Positions 34,178 through 42,232 of a stretch of DNA of 64,000 nucleotides are shown piece by piece. Below the pieces are notes generated by a model. That model was not told the DNA's origin and searched no databases. It saw only the letters and a list, made by a program, of their open reading frames with translations. The stretch is taken from the NCBI RefSeq assembly GCF_025460765.1, contig NZ_JAMWEG010000006.1:310001-374000 (forward strand). The letters are read 5' to 3'. The translations under genes were made by a program, and so were the position numbers. The stretch comes from Micromonospora sp. MA102 (lineage in GTDB: Bacteria > Actinomycetota > Actinomycetes > Mycobacteriales > Micromonosporaceae). Positions within the stretch are counted from its first letter, which is position 1. The number at the start of each line of letters is the position of its first letter.

Positions 34178-34815
34178 GCCGCCGCTCCCGCGCGCCGCGC
34201 CCGCATCGCCCGCACCAGGCGGTTGGCCTGCACCACGTACATCGCGCCGGCCACCCAGTAGAGCACCAGGCCCCACCAGGCCAGCCCCCAGCCGATCGCC
34301 CCGGCCGCGTCGGCGACGCTGTCGACGGCGGACGCCAGCAGCAGGATCGGGAACGCGGCCAGCAGCAGGAACGTGGCGGTCTTGCCGACGTAGTGCACCG
34401 GCGGCGGGCCGTAGCCGTAGCGGCGCAGCACCCCCAGCGAGCCGAGCAGCAGCAGCTCGCGGGCCAGCAGCGCCCCGGTGAACTGCCACGGCACCACCTC
34501 GCGGGCGGTGAACGCCAGCAGCGTGGCCAGGATGTAGAGGCGGTCGGCGAGCGGGTCGAGCAGCTCGCCCAACCGGCTGACCTGCTGGAGGCGGCGGGCG
34601 ATCCAGCCGTCCACCCAGTCGCTGGTGCCGCCGATGGCCAGCACCACGATGGCGGCCACGTCGGCCTTGACCACCAGGAACAGGTAGAGGAAGAGCGGCA
34701 CACCGACGAGCCGGACGAAGCTGATCAGGTTCGGCACGGTGAGGACACGGTCCCCCACGACCTCCGCCGCACCGCCGGTAGCCGGGTGCTCCGATGGAGC
34801 CGGCCGACGCGACAC
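34174..34815 (-). CDS. pgsA: CDP-alcohol phosphatidyltransferase (PgsA-like)
   Basis: A 213-residue membrane enzyme. The complete CDP-alcohol phosphotransferase motif is present: D66, D69, G70, A73, R74, G83, D87 and D91 in the D-x2-DG-x2-AR-x8-G-x3-D-x3-D spacing. It begins VLTVPNLISFVRLVGVPLF, the usual amphipathic lead-in. Four to five further hydrophobic spans follow. It would transfer a phosphatidyl group to glycerol 3-phosphate or a related alcohol. In M. tuberculosis the corresponding gene is called pgsA2; the alcohol acceptor here is not certain. First gene of the conserved block. Confidence 0.92.
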   Translation of the reverse strand: MSRRPAPSEHPATGGAAEVVGDRVLTVPNLISFVRLVGVPLFLYLFLVVKADVAAIVVLAIGGTSDWVDGWIARRLQQVSRLGELLDPLADRLYILATLLAFTAREVVPWQFTGALLARELLLLGSLGVLRRYGYGPPPVHYVGKTATFLLLAAFPILLLASAVDSVADAAGAIGWGLAWWGLVLYWVAGAMYVVQANRLVRAMRARRAGAAA

Positions 34816-35128
34816 CGAACCTCCCTTCGCAGCACGGTCCGGCGGCCGAGTGAACGGCCGCCGCGAGAACGTGCGCGTTGCCGGCCGGTCAGACGCCGGC
34901 GCCCTCTCTGCGATCCCGGGCTGGGACCTCCCCCTCGCGGCCCAGGATCGCGTCGATCATGGGCCGGCCAGTTGCGCTGCCACTATATCGGGCTCGCCCG
35001 ACCCGCTCCGGGCCCCGCGCTGCGCCGGTGCCCAGGTTCGGACTGTGTGCGGCGCCACACCACCGCTAAGGCGTCCTAGGACACTAGTTGAATGCCATGC
35101 CCGCCGGGCCACTCGGCGCGGTATTGAG
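34816..35128. other. 313-base intergenic region before pgsA
   Basis: No full gene here. On the minus strand it carries a TATAGT -10 box (34987-34982), a likely promoter of the pgsA block. After it comes a possible 23-codon leader frame from ATG 34960 to the TGA at 34889, MIDAILGREGEVPARD onward. A 10-bp palindrome GTCCTAGGAC lies at 35073-35082, after the MarR stop. The leader frame is supported only by position. Confidence 0.4.
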
Positions 35129-35650
35129 TCAGGCCGTGCGGGCGGTCGAGTCGGCGGCGGCCTGGGGAGCGTGCATCGACGCCGCCTGGCCGAACGCGAC
35201 AAGCGCCAGCAGCAGCTCGTGCTGCACCCGGTTGGGCATCCGGTCCAGCACCGCCTGGACCGCCCGGTGCCGCCGCTCCGCGAGCTCACGCAGCAGGGTC
35301 TCCGCCGCGGCCGTGGGGATCAGCCGCACCTCACGCCGGTCGCGCGGGTCGGCCACGCGGCGCAGCAGGCCGACGGCCTCCAGCCGGTCGCACAGCCGGC
35401 TGGCCGACGAGGGCACCACGTCGAGCAGCTCGGCCAGCCGGTTCACGTTGGTGCGCGGGTGCGCCATGATCAGCGACAGGACCCGCAGCTGGGTCGGCGA
35501 GACGCTGACGGTGTGCCGCGAGGTGGCGGAGTCGAGCACACCGATGAGCGCTTCGGCGGCCGCATCGATGGCCGCGGCAAGATTCGGAGGTCGCTCCACC
35601 CGGTGTCCCCTGCGATCGTCCCGCTCGTGTTCGCTCCGCCGGTCCGTCAC
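35129..35650 (-). CDS. MarR-family transcriptional regulator
   Basis: A 173-residue winged-helix protein. The HTH is NVNRLAELLDVVPSSASRLCDRLEAVGLLRRVADPRDRREVRLIPTAAAETLL, with the wing DPRDRREV typical of MarR proteins that bind duplex DNA. The first 25 residues are Arg/Glu-rich and probably disordered. Its GTG start overlaps the stop of the PP2C-type phosphatase gene by four bases (GTGA). It is therefore made with a signalling phosphatase, an uncommon combination for MarR. Confidence 0.88.
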   Translation of the reverse strand: MTDRRSEHERDDRRGHRVERPPNLAAAIDAAAEALIGVLDSATSRHTVSVSPTQLRVLSLIMAHPRTNVNRLAELLDVVPSSASRLCDRLEAVGLLRRVADPRDRREVRLIPTAAAETLLRELAERRHRAVQAVLDRMPNRVQHELLLALVAFGQAASMHAPQAAADSTARTA

Positions 35651-36837
35651 CGCCCGCCGACGTCACCGTCCGGCGGGCGGGAACCGCGCCAGTCCAGGCA
35701 GACGACGACCGCGTCGTCGCGGAGATCCGCCTCGACGTGGTACGCGTGCAGTTCGCGCATCACCGTACCAACTGCCTCGGTCGCCGGCTGCAACCGAGTG
35801 GACCGCATCGCACGCGCCATGGCCCGGTCCCCGTACGGCTCCCGGCCGGCCGGCTCGGCGGCGTACACCCCGTCACTGACCACGAAGAGCCGGTCCCCCG
35901 GCTCCACGGTGAACTCCTGCACGTCGTAGCGGGTCTCGGCGAACATGCCCAGCGGCAGTTGCTGATCCAGCGTGATCGGCGTGACCGTCCCGCCGCGCAG
36001 CCGCAGCACGTGCGGCGAGCCCGCGTCCACGGCCCGCACCACGCCCCGCCCGCTGTCCAGCTCCAGCAGCAGCGTGGCCACGTGCCGGCTCCCCCGGTGC
36101 TGGTAGAAGATGGTGTCCGAGGCCAGCTCGGCCTGCTCCACCAGGCTGCCGCCCGAGCGTCGCGCGTTGCGCATCGCGTTGACCGTCACCGCGGTGAGCA
36201 GCGAGGCGGCCAGGCCGCTGCCGGCGCCGTTGAGCACCGTGACGGTGAGCCGGTCGCCGTCGACCGACCAGTCGAAGTGGTCGCCGCCCACCGTGTACGC
36301 CGGTTCGAGCTGCCCGGCCAGCACGAAGTCGCCGTGCGTGACGCTGCGCCCGGGAAGCAGGTCCCACTGCATCTCGGCGGCCATGGTGAGCCGTTCCCGC
36401 CGGCGGGCGCGGCGGTACCGGTCGGTCTCCCGGTCGGCCGCCCGCAGCGCCACCGCCAGCTCCCCCGCGGCGTCCCGGGCCGCCGCCACCGTCGCGGCGT
36501 CCGGTGCGCCCGGCAGCTCGACCATCAGCACGCCGAGCCGCTCCCCCCACGCGGACAGCGGCAGGTAGGCGCGGCACCGGCCGTCCTCCCCGGTGTCCAG
36601 CACCGGTTCCTGGCTGCTGAAGCAGCGCTGCGCGACACCCTGGCAGGCGAGGAAGCCACCCTCGGGCAACTCCGGGTCCAGCACCGGCCAGAGCCCGGTG
36701 AACCGGTAGTCGGCCACGAACACCTCGGTCCGCGACGCGCCGAACACCCGGCGGACCGCCGCGTCCGCGGCCTCCGCCAACTGGTCGGGGGGCGCGGCGC
36801 GCAGTGCGCGCGACACCGCTCCGGACGCGTCCGGCAT
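35647..36837 (-). CDS. PP2C-type (SpoIIE/RsbU-like) phosphatase with N-terminal sensor
   Basis: A 396-residue protein. Residues 15-135 resemble a divergent GAF sensor (SRTEVFVADYRFTGLWPVL, then YLPLSAWGERLGVLMVEL). Residues 160-390 are a SpoIIE/RsbU-type phosphatase with D186 and D189 in VGGDHFDWS, DRLFVVSDGVY and RDDAVVVCLD at the end. The usual Asp of the D-x-x-GHG block is Asn203 (VLNGAGSGLAASL), so one metal ligand may be altered. Such proteins dephosphorylate anti-sigma-antagonists. No anti-sigma partner is nearby. The stop overlaps the MarR start. Ribosome binding site GGAGG before the ATG. Confidence 0.85.
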   Translation of the reverse strand: MPDASGAVSRALRAAPPDQLAEAADAAVRRVFGASRTEVFVADYRFTGLWPVLDPELPEGGFLACQGVAQRCFSSQEPVLDTGEDGRCRAYLPLSAWGERLGVLMVELPGAPDAATVAAARDAAGELAVALRAADRETDRYRRARRRERLTMAAEMQWDLLPGRSVTHGDFVLAGQLEPAYTVGGDHFDWSVDGDRLTVTVLNGAGSGLAASLLTAVTVNAMRNARRSGGSLVEQAELASDTIFYQHRGSRHVATLLLELDSGRGVVRAVDAGSPHVLRLRGGTVTPITLDQQLPLGMFAETRYDVQEFTVEPGDRLFVVSDGVYAAEPAGREPYGDRAMARAMRSTRLQPATEAVGTVMRELHAYHVEADLRDDAVVVCLDWRGSRPPDGDVGGR

Positions 36838-36949
36838 GCTGACATCCTCCGATGACGACTATTGCTGTAGGGCAAGCATCATACGGAGGCCCGCCGACAC
36901 CGGCACGACCCGGCTCCGGCCGGCGCCGTTCGCGGTGGACGGTCCCGCC

Positions 36950-37696
36950 TCAGCCGGCCGGCTTGGTGGCCAGCGCGCCGTAGAAGGCGTCCGGCACCGG
37001 CTCCGGGGCGCCGGCCGGCCGCCACCGCGCCACCGGCACGATCCCGTCCGCCGTCGGCTGCCAGCGGCCCAGCAGCGGCGCGAACCGCGCGGGCGCCCGC
37101 ATCCGGAACGCGGGCCCCATCAGGGCCAGCGCCTCCGGGTACGCGGCGAGTTCCTCGCTGTCGAAGTCGATCGCCAGGAAGCTGCCCGGCGCGACCGCCT
37201 CGTACAGCTCGTCGAGGGTGCGGGCGAGGGTGTCGTCGTCGAGGAACGCGGCCAGCCCGAGGAAGACCACCCCGACCGGCTGCCTGCCCCACCCCGGCAC
37301 GAACCGGTGCAGCTGGGCCGGGTCGACGGTGCCGATGTCGGTGGCGTCGCCGTAGCCGTAGCCGGCCCGGTCGCTGTCGGCCAGCAGGCGCTGGCCCAGC
37401 CGGATCGTCACCGGGTCGACGTCGGTGTAGAGCACGGTGGCGTCCGGCGCCACCTCGTGCACGTTGCCCCGCGTGGGCACGCCCGCCCCGAAGACCAGGA
37501 AGCTGTCCACCCCGGCCTCGGCGATCGAGCGGACGGCCCGGCCGAGGAAGTCGCGCAGCGAACGGAAGATCTCCGCACACGGCCCGTAGGCGCCCTCGAA
37601 GGCGCCCGCCGCGGCCACGTCGACCGGGTAGTGGTGCTCGCCGCCGAGCCAGTGGTCGATCATGCGGGAGGTGCTCGGCTGGTCGGGCTCGGCCAT
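36950..37696 (-). CDS. S-adenosyl methyltransferase, Methyltransf_19/DUF574-like
   Basis: A 248-residue protein. It opens with PSTSRMIDHWLGGEHHYPVDV, matching the NPSxARxYDYLLGGxxNFxVD block of the actinobacterial DUF574 methyltransferase family. SAM-binding text follows in GVDSFLVFGAGVPTRGNVHEVAP and VLYTDVDPVTI, and GVVFLGLAAFLDDDT is the post-binding strand. The family is expanded in Streptomyces and Micromonospora and its substrates are unknown. AGAGGGAG precedes the ATG. It is divergent from the universal stress protein gene. Confidence 0.88.
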   Translation of the reverse strand: MAEPDQPSTSRMIDHWLGGEHHYPVDVAAAGAFEGAYGPCAEIFRSLRDFLGRAVRSIAEAGVDSFLVFGAGVPTRGNVHEVAPDATVLYTDVDPVTIRLGQRLLADSDRAGYGYGDATDIGTVDPAQLHRFVPGWGRQPVGVVFLGLAAFLDDDTLARTLDELYEAVAPGSFLAIDFDSEELAAYPEALALMGPAFRMRAPARFAPLLGRWQPTADGIVPVARWRPAGAPEPVPDAFYGALATKPAG

Positions 37697-37822
37697 CGAC
37701 GACGCTCCCTCTGTCCGGCGACGGTCGCCAGCGTACCCACGGGTCGGCTCGCGCGGTATCGCCTCGGCGACGGCCCGGCGGCCGCGATACTGGCCGCGGG
37801 CGCCCACGGCGAGGAGGTACGC

Positions 37823-38704
37823 GTGAACTCGGCGAACGGCGCGGCGGTGGTGGTCGGGGTCGACGGCTCGGAGCCGGCGCGCACCGCCGTGCGCCTGGCG
37901 GCGCGGGAGGCGGCCCTGCGGCAGCGCCCGCTGCGGGTGGTGCACGGCTTCATCTGGCCGCTGCTGCGCGTACCCGTGTCGGCACCGGCCGAGGGACCAC
38001 CCGGCGGCGGCCTGCGGCACCAGGCCGAGGAGCTGGTCGCCGAGGCGGTCGCCGAGGCCGAGGCGGCCGCGCCCGGGCTGCGGGTCTCCGGCGAGATCAT
38101 CGACGGGGAGGCCTCCGCCGTGCTGCTCGGCGAGTCCCCGACCGCCGCGATGATCGTCCTGGGCGACCGCGGTCTCGGCGGATTCGCCGCCCTGGTCCTC
38201 GGCTCGGTCGCGATCCAGGTCGCCTCGTACGCCGACTGCCCGGTCCTGGTCGCCCGCGGCGCGGCCCGCACGGCCGGCCCGGTGGTGGTCGGGGTCGACG
38301 GCTCCACCCTGTCCCGCGCGGCCGTGGACTTCGCCGCCGAGGAGGCCGCGATCCGGGGCACCCGGCTGCACACCGTGCACGCCTACACCCACCCGGCGTC
38401 CGCCGGCCCCGGCGACATGCAACCCCTGGTGTACGAGGAGAGCGACCTGCGCGACGAGGAGGACCGGGTGCTGGACGAGTCGCTCGGCGGGCTCACCGAG
38501 CGCCGGCCGGAGGTGCCGGTCACCCGGGCCGTGGTGCACGCCCGGCCGGTCGCCGCGCTCGTCGAGGCGTCCCAGGAGGCCCAGCTCCTGGTCGTGGGCC
38601 GGCGCGGCCGGGGCGAGCTGACCGGCCTGCTGCTCGGCTCGGTGAGCCAGGGGGTGCTGCACCGCGCCGACTGCCCGGTGGCCGTGGTCCGCGCACCGGG
38701 CTGA
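37823..38704 (+). CDS. Universal stress protein, tandem UspA domains
   Basis: A 293-residue protein with two UspA domains of about 140 residues each. Each starts VVVGVDGS (EPARTAVRLAAREAALRQ, and TLSRAAVDFAAEEAAIRG). The ATP-binding ends are GDRGLGGFAALVLGSVAIQVASYADCPVLVA and GRRGRGELTGLLLGSVSQGVLHRADCPVAVV, so both have the G-x2-G-x9-GS motif of ATP-binding USPs. Cytoplasmic. GTG at 37823 is preceded by GAGGAGG. In mycobacteria tandem USPs belong to the DosR dormancy response; no such regulator is seen here. Confidence 0.94.
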   Translation: MNSANGAAVVVGVDGSEPARTAVRLAAREAALRQRPLRVVHGFIWPLLRVPVSAPAEGPPGGGLRHQAEELVAEAVAEAEAAAPGLRVSGEIIDGEASAVLLGESPTAAMIVLGDRGLGGFAALVLGSVAIQVASYADCPVLVARGAARTAGPVVVGVDGSTLSRAAVDFAAEEAAIRGTRLHTVHAYTHPASAGPGDMQPLVYEESDLRDEEDRVLDESLGGLTERRPEVPVTRAVVHARPVAALVEASQEAQLLVVGRRGRGELTGLLLGSVSQGVLHRADCPVAVVRAPG

Positions 38705-38768
38705 ACGGTTGGCCCCGGCCACGGCGGGTAGACCGTACGGTCAGCCACAGCGACCGGAGGAGGCAGCG

Positions 38769-38978
38769 ATGCCAGGACCACGGCCGGGCAGCAACGCGTA
38801 CGACAAGGAACGGGCGCGGCTGCGCGATGTGATCGAGCAGTCCGGGCGCGCCGCCGACCAGGAGGCGAACCAGGTCGCGAACCGGATCCTCCAGGACGAC
38901 CGCGGCCAGCGGGGCGTGGTGCGGGGCGAACGGACGTTCGGGCCCAAGGGCGAGCGCGAACCGGGCGACCCGAAGTGA
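38769..38978 (+). CDS. Small hydrophilic protein of unknown function
   Basis: A 69-residue highly charged protein: MPGPRPGSNAYDKERARLRD, then IEQSGRAADQEANQVANRILQDDRG and a Gly/Arg/Glu tail. It looks helical in the middle and disordered at both ends, like small stress-related DNA- or RNA-associated proteins, but I do not recognise the family with certainty. GGAGGAGG precedes the ATG strongly. Its stop overlaps the start of the next gene by four bases, so they form an operon with the USP gene possibly upstream. Confidence 0.7.
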   Translation: MPGPRPGSNAYDKERARLRDVIEQSGRAADQEANQVANRILQDDRGQRGVVRGERTFGPKGEREPGDPK

Positions 38979-39448
38979 GGGCCGCTCCCGTGGTCGACGG
39001 CGCCATCGCTGGCGCCGTCGGCAGCGCCGCGTTGAACGTCGTGAGCTACCTGGACATGGCGGTGCGGGGGCGGCCGGCGAGCAGCACGCCGGAGCAGACC
39101 GCCGGCAGGCTGGCCGACGCGGCGCACGTGGACCTGGGGCCCGAGGCGAAGGCGGCGAACCGCCGTTCCGGCCTCGGGCCGGTCATCGGTTACGGCACCG
39201 GCATCGCGGCCGGCGCGCTGTTCGGTCTCCTGGCCGCCCGCCGCCGGATCCCCGTGCCGGTGGCCGTGGGGCTGCTCGGCGGCGGCGTCATGGCCACCTC
39301 CGACGGCTCCATCGCGGCGCTCCGGATCAGCGACCCGCGGACCTGGGGCAGGGCCGACTGGCTGTCCGACCTGGTGCCGCATCTGGCGTACGGAGCGGCG
39401 GCCGCAGCCACCTGGCGGAGGCTGCGGCCGCCGGCACGGCGGGGCTGA
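38975..39448 (+). CDS. Hypothetical membrane protein
   Basis: A 157-residue protein with three or four weak hydrophobic segments: VDGAIAGAVGSAALNVVSYLDMAV, GLGPVIGYGTGIAAGALFGLLAA, VPVAVGLLGGGVMATSDG and LVPHLAYGAAAAATW. The Gly/Ala-rich helices resemble a small channel-like or glycine-zipper membrane protein. GTG start overlaps the preceding stop (GTGA), so translation is coupled. I do not recognise the family; the charged loop RGRPASSTPEQTAGRLAD separates helices one and two. Confidence 0.75.
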   Translation: MRAAPVVDGAIAGAVGSAALNVVSYLDMAVRGRPASSTPEQTAGRLADAAHVDLGPEAKAANRRSGLGPVIGYGTGIAAGALFGLLAARRRIPVPVAVGLLGGGVMATSDGSIAALRISDPRTWGRADWLSDLVPHLAYGAAAAATWRRLRPPARRG

Positions 39449-39449
39449 C

Positions 39450-39668
39450 TCAGCCCCGCCGGTCGCTCTCGTCCTCGGCCACCGGCTGGCCGGCCGGCCC
39501 GTACGGCGACACCTGTCCCTTCGGGACGGGTCGCCCGACGTCCGCGTTGGAGCTCCCACCCTTGCCGTGCGGCCCCTTGCTCCCGCTCTGTGGAATGAGT
39601 TCCCGGCTGTCCTGGCTGGTCGCGCCCTTGTCGTTGCGGCGCAGTTCCTCCTGCTGCGGCTTGACCAC
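39450..39668 (-). CDS. Small disordered protein of unknown function
   Basis: A 72-residue protein rich in Gln, Gly, Ser, Lys and Asp (VKPQQEELRRNDKGATSQDS, then GSKGPHGKGGSSNADVGRPVPKGQ). No hydrophobic core is visible, so it is probably intrinsically disordered. GGAGGGAGAG lies six bases before the GTG start, good support for translation. It converges with the membrane protein gene with one base between the stops. The family is not known to me. Confidence 0.65.
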   Translation of the reverse strand: MVKPQQEELRRNDKGATSQDSRELIPQSGSKGPHGKGGSSNADVGRPVPKGQVSPYGPAGQPVAEDESDRRG

Positions 39669-39794
39669 AGGTCTCTCCCTCCGCTGGCGGCGCACGGTTG
39701 GACCGCGCACCTGAGCTGGGTACCCGCCGCCGGGAGACGCATTCGGGCTGGGCCGCGGGCGTCTGGTCGGCCGCCGGGCGGGTATCACCGAGGG

Positions 39795-40448
39795 ATGCCA
39801 GACGATCGGAACGTGGCGCGGGCGCTGCTGGACCGGCAGTCCCGGACCTACGCGGAGGAGGCCGGGATCGCGCTCGCCGACCGGCCGGGCCCGCTCTATC
39901 AGCTGCTGGTGCTCACCACGCTGCTGAGCACCCGGATCCGGGCGTGCGTGGCGGTCGCCGCGGCGCGGGAACTCTTCGCCGCCGGCTGGCGCACCCCGCA
40001 GGCCATGGAGGCGGCGAGCTGGCAGGACCGCGTCGACGCGCTCGGCCGGGGCCACTACCGGCGGTACGACGAGCGGACCGGCACCATGCTCGGCACCGGG
40101 GCCCGGCTCTGCCTGGACCGGTGGCACGGGGACCTGCGCCGGATGCACAAGGAGGCCGACGGCGACCGGACCGTGCTGCGCCGGCTGCTCACCGAGTTCC
40201 CCGGCATCGGCCCCACCGGGGCGGACATCTTCCTCCGCGAGGCGCAGGCCGTGTGGCCGGACGTGCGCCCGTACGCCGACCGGCGCACCCTGGCCGGCGC
40301 GCGCCGGCTGGGCCTGCCGGCGAACCCCGGCGGTCTGGCCGGGCTGGTCGGCGAGGCCGACTTCGGGCGGCTGGCGTCGGCGCTGGTGCGGGTGGCGCTC
40401 GGCGAGGAGTCGGCCGGCGAGATCAGCCGGACCGCGGCGGCCCGCTGA
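39795..40448 (+). CDS. HhH-GPD-superfamily endonuclease-like protein
   Basis: A 217-residue protein resembling endonuclease III in its helical layout. QLLVLTTLLSTRIRACVAVAAARELFAAG matches the N-terminal QTT-type helices. A helix-hairpin-helix follows at FPGIGPTGADIFLREAQAVWP, and the Asp in RPYADRRTLAGARRLGL is in the place of the catalytic Asp. The Lys usual in bifunctional glycosylase/lyases (LPGVGRKTA) is missing (FPGIGPTGA), and no C-terminal 4Fe-4S Cys are present. It may be monofunctional or a repair-related orphan. ATG follows GAGGG closely. Confidence 0.8.
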   Translation: MPDDRNVARALLDRQSRTYAEEAGIALADRPGPLYQLLVLTTLLSTRIRACVAVAAARELFAAGWRTPQAMEAASWQDRVDALGRGHYRRYDERTGTMLGTGARLCLDRWHGDLRRMHKEADGDRTVLRRLLTEFPGIGPTGADIFLREAQAVWPDVRPYADRRTLAGARRLGLPANPGGLAGLVGEADFGRLASALVRVALGEESAGEISRTAAAR

Positions 40449-40460
40449 GCCGGCCGCGCC

Positions 40461-40646
40461 TCACTTCGCCGGGCCCGGTTTGGTCAGGTTCCAGGCGAGC
40501 GCCGAGGCGAGCAGGGCCAGCAGCACCACGCCGCCGGAGATGCCCCCACCCTCCTCACCGCTGCTGCGATGCCCGGTGGCGCCGAAGTAGATCACGGCCA
40601 GCCCGGCGAGCACGGTGATGAACGTCCGCAGTCCTCGGTCCTTCAC
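40461..40646 (-). CDS. Small two-span membrane protein
   Basis: A 61-residue protein with two hydrophobic helices, GLRTFITVLAGLAVIYFGATG and ISGGVVLLALLASALAWNLT, joined by a short Ser/Glu/Gly loop. GTG start. It converges with the endonuclease-like gene. No family is recognised; the size and shape are those of many small actinobacterial membrane proteins. Confidence 0.6.
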   Translation of the reverse strand: MKDRGLRTFITVLAGLAVIYFGATGHRSSGEEGGGISGGVVLLALLASALAWNLTKPGPAK

Positions 40647-40712
40647 GTTCCGGACGGTACGGCGCCCCGGCGCCGCGGAAGGCCGGTTTGGCGTGCCTGT
40701 CCCCCGGTCGGG

Positions 40713-41990
40713 TCATTCGGCCCGGCAGCCGGCGGCCGGGCCGCGCAGCCGCACCCGGCGGATCGTCCGGTCGGACACCTCGACCACCTCGACGGTGAGC
40801 CCGGGCAGCCGGATCCGCTCCCCCGGTCCGGTGGGCAGGTGGCCCAGCCCGGCCAGGACCAGCCCGGCGACGGTGGTGTACTCCCGGGTCAGCGGGAAGG
40901 TCACCTGCACGCCGGCGTCGGGCAGGTCGTGCAGCGGGAAGTCGCCGGGGAGCAGCAGCGCGCCGTCGGGCTCCCGGACCGCCTGGTGCACGTCCCGGTC
41001 GGTCTCGTCGTACAGCTCGCCGACCACCTCCTCGAGCAGGTCCTCCATCGTGACCAGGCCGTCGACCCCGCCGAACTCGTCGATGACCAGGGCGAGCTGC
41101 TCGCGGCGCTGGCGCAGCTGCCGCATGGCGTCGGCGACCGGCAGCGTGCCGGGCAGCAGCACCGGCGGCCGGGCGCGCTGCCCGACCCCCGTACCGTCGG
41201 CGTCGACCAGGTCGCGGATGTGCACCACCCCGCGCACGTCGTCCAGCCCGCCGGGGCCGGTCACCGGCGCCCGGGAACGGCCGGTCACGGCCAGCCGGCG
41301 CATGGCGTCCGCGGCCGACAGCTCCACCGGCAGCATCGTCACCTCCCGGCGCGGCACCAGGATCTCCCGCAGGGTCCGGCCGGCGATGTCGAACGCCCCG
41401 GACAGGATCTCCCGCTGCTGCGCGGAGAGCCCCCGCTGGCTGACCAGCATCTCCCGCAGCTCCTCCTCGGTCACCTCCTGCCGGTTGGCCCGGGGGTCGC
41501 CGCCGGCCAGCCGGACCAGCAGGTCGGTGGCCCGGCTGAGCAGCCACACCGCCGGGCGGGACACCCGGGCGAGCAGGTCCAGCGGCGCGGCGCTGAGCAG
41601 CGCCCAGCGTTCCGCCGACTGCATGGCCAGCCGCTTCGGGGCCAGCTCGCCGACGACAAGCGTCACGAAGGTCAGCGCCACCGTCACCAGCACCACGGCC
41701 ACCGGGTTCGCGGCCCGGCCGAGGAAGCCCAGCGGGCCGACCAGCGGCTCCGCCAGGGACACCGCGGCGGCCGCCGAGGCGAGGAACCCGGCCAGGGTGA
41801 TGCCGAGCTGGATGGTGGCCAGGTAGCGGTTCGGCTCCCGGGCCAGCCGGATCAGCCGCGCCCCCCTGCGCCCGGTCCGGCCCAGCCGCCGCAGCTGTGC
41901 CTCCCGCAGGGTCACGATGGCCATCTCGCTGCCGGACAGCGCCGCGTTGATCAGCACCAGGACCAGCACCAGGACCAGCTGACCGGCCAT
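40713..41990 (-). CDS. CNNM/HlyC-CorC family transporter protein
   Basis: A 425-residue membrane protein. The DUF21 (CNNM) transmembrane domain spans about 1-190: MAGQLVLVLVLVLINAALSGSEMAIVTL, then PNRYLATIQLGITLAGFLASA and VVGELAPKRLAMQ. A CBS-pair domain follows at about 210-330 with ILVPRREVTMLP and ALVIDEFGGVDGLVTMEDLLEEVVGE. The C-terminal CorC_HlyC domain closes the chain. The family is linked to magnesium and cobalt efflux; the older name hemolysin is misleading. The ATG overlaps the stop of the upstream 65-residue protein gene by one base. Confidence 0.94.
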   Translation of the reverse strand: MAGQLVLVLVLVLINAALSGSEMAIVTLREAQLRRLGRTGRRGARLIRLAREPNRYLATIQLGITLAGFLASAAAAVSLAEPLVGPLGFLGRAANPVAVVLVTVALTFVTLVVGELAPKRLAMQSAERWALLSAAPLDLLARVSRPAVWLLSRATDLLVRLAGGDPRANRQEVTEEELREMLVSQRGLSAQQREILSGAFDIAGRTLREILVPRREVTMLPVELSAADAMRRLAVTGRSRAPVTGPGGLDDVRGVVHIRDLVDADGTGVGQRARPPVLLPGTLPVADAMRQLRQRREQLALVIDEFGGVDGLVTMEDLLEEVVGELYDETDRDVHQAVREPDGALLLPGDFPLHDLPDAGVQVTFPLTREYTTVAGLVLAGLGHLPTGPGERIRLPGLTVEVVEVSDRTIRRVRLRGPAAGCRAE

Positions 41991-42187
41991 CAGTCGGTCT
42001 CCAGGTCGTCCAGGGAGATCGCGTGGGTCATGAGCCACCGGGCCAGCGCGCCCATCCCGAACAGCCACAGCGGCGCCGACTCGGTGGTGCCGTTCGTGGC
42101 GAAGATGGCGAACCGCAGGTCCGGTGCCCGGTACGCCTCGATGCGCCACCGGTGGTTCCTGTCCCGCCAGACCGCGGAGGGGTCCAT
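41990..42187 (-). CDS. Small protein of unknown function
   Basis: A 65-residue protein (MDPSAVWRDRNHRWRIEAYR, then APDLRFAIFATNGTTESAPLWLFGMGALARWLM). It has a short amphipathic or hydrophobic centre and acidic end LDDLETD. Its stop overlaps the start of the CNNM transporter gene by one base, so it is coupled to that gene and may be an accessory subunit. Family not recognised. Confidence 0.65.
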   Translation of the reverse strand: MDPSAVWRDRNHRWRIEAYRAPDLRFAIFATNGTTESAPLWLFGMGALARWLMTHAISLDDLETD

Positions 42188-42232
42188 GGCGTCACGGTAG
42201 GTGACCGGGTGGGGCCGCCGGTGCCGCTTGGC

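Noticed and set aside
35073..35082. GTCCTAGGAC palindrome after the MarR gene as a terminator or attachment site
   Set aside because: Ten bases with no loop and no flanking repeat; expected by chance and left as a note only.
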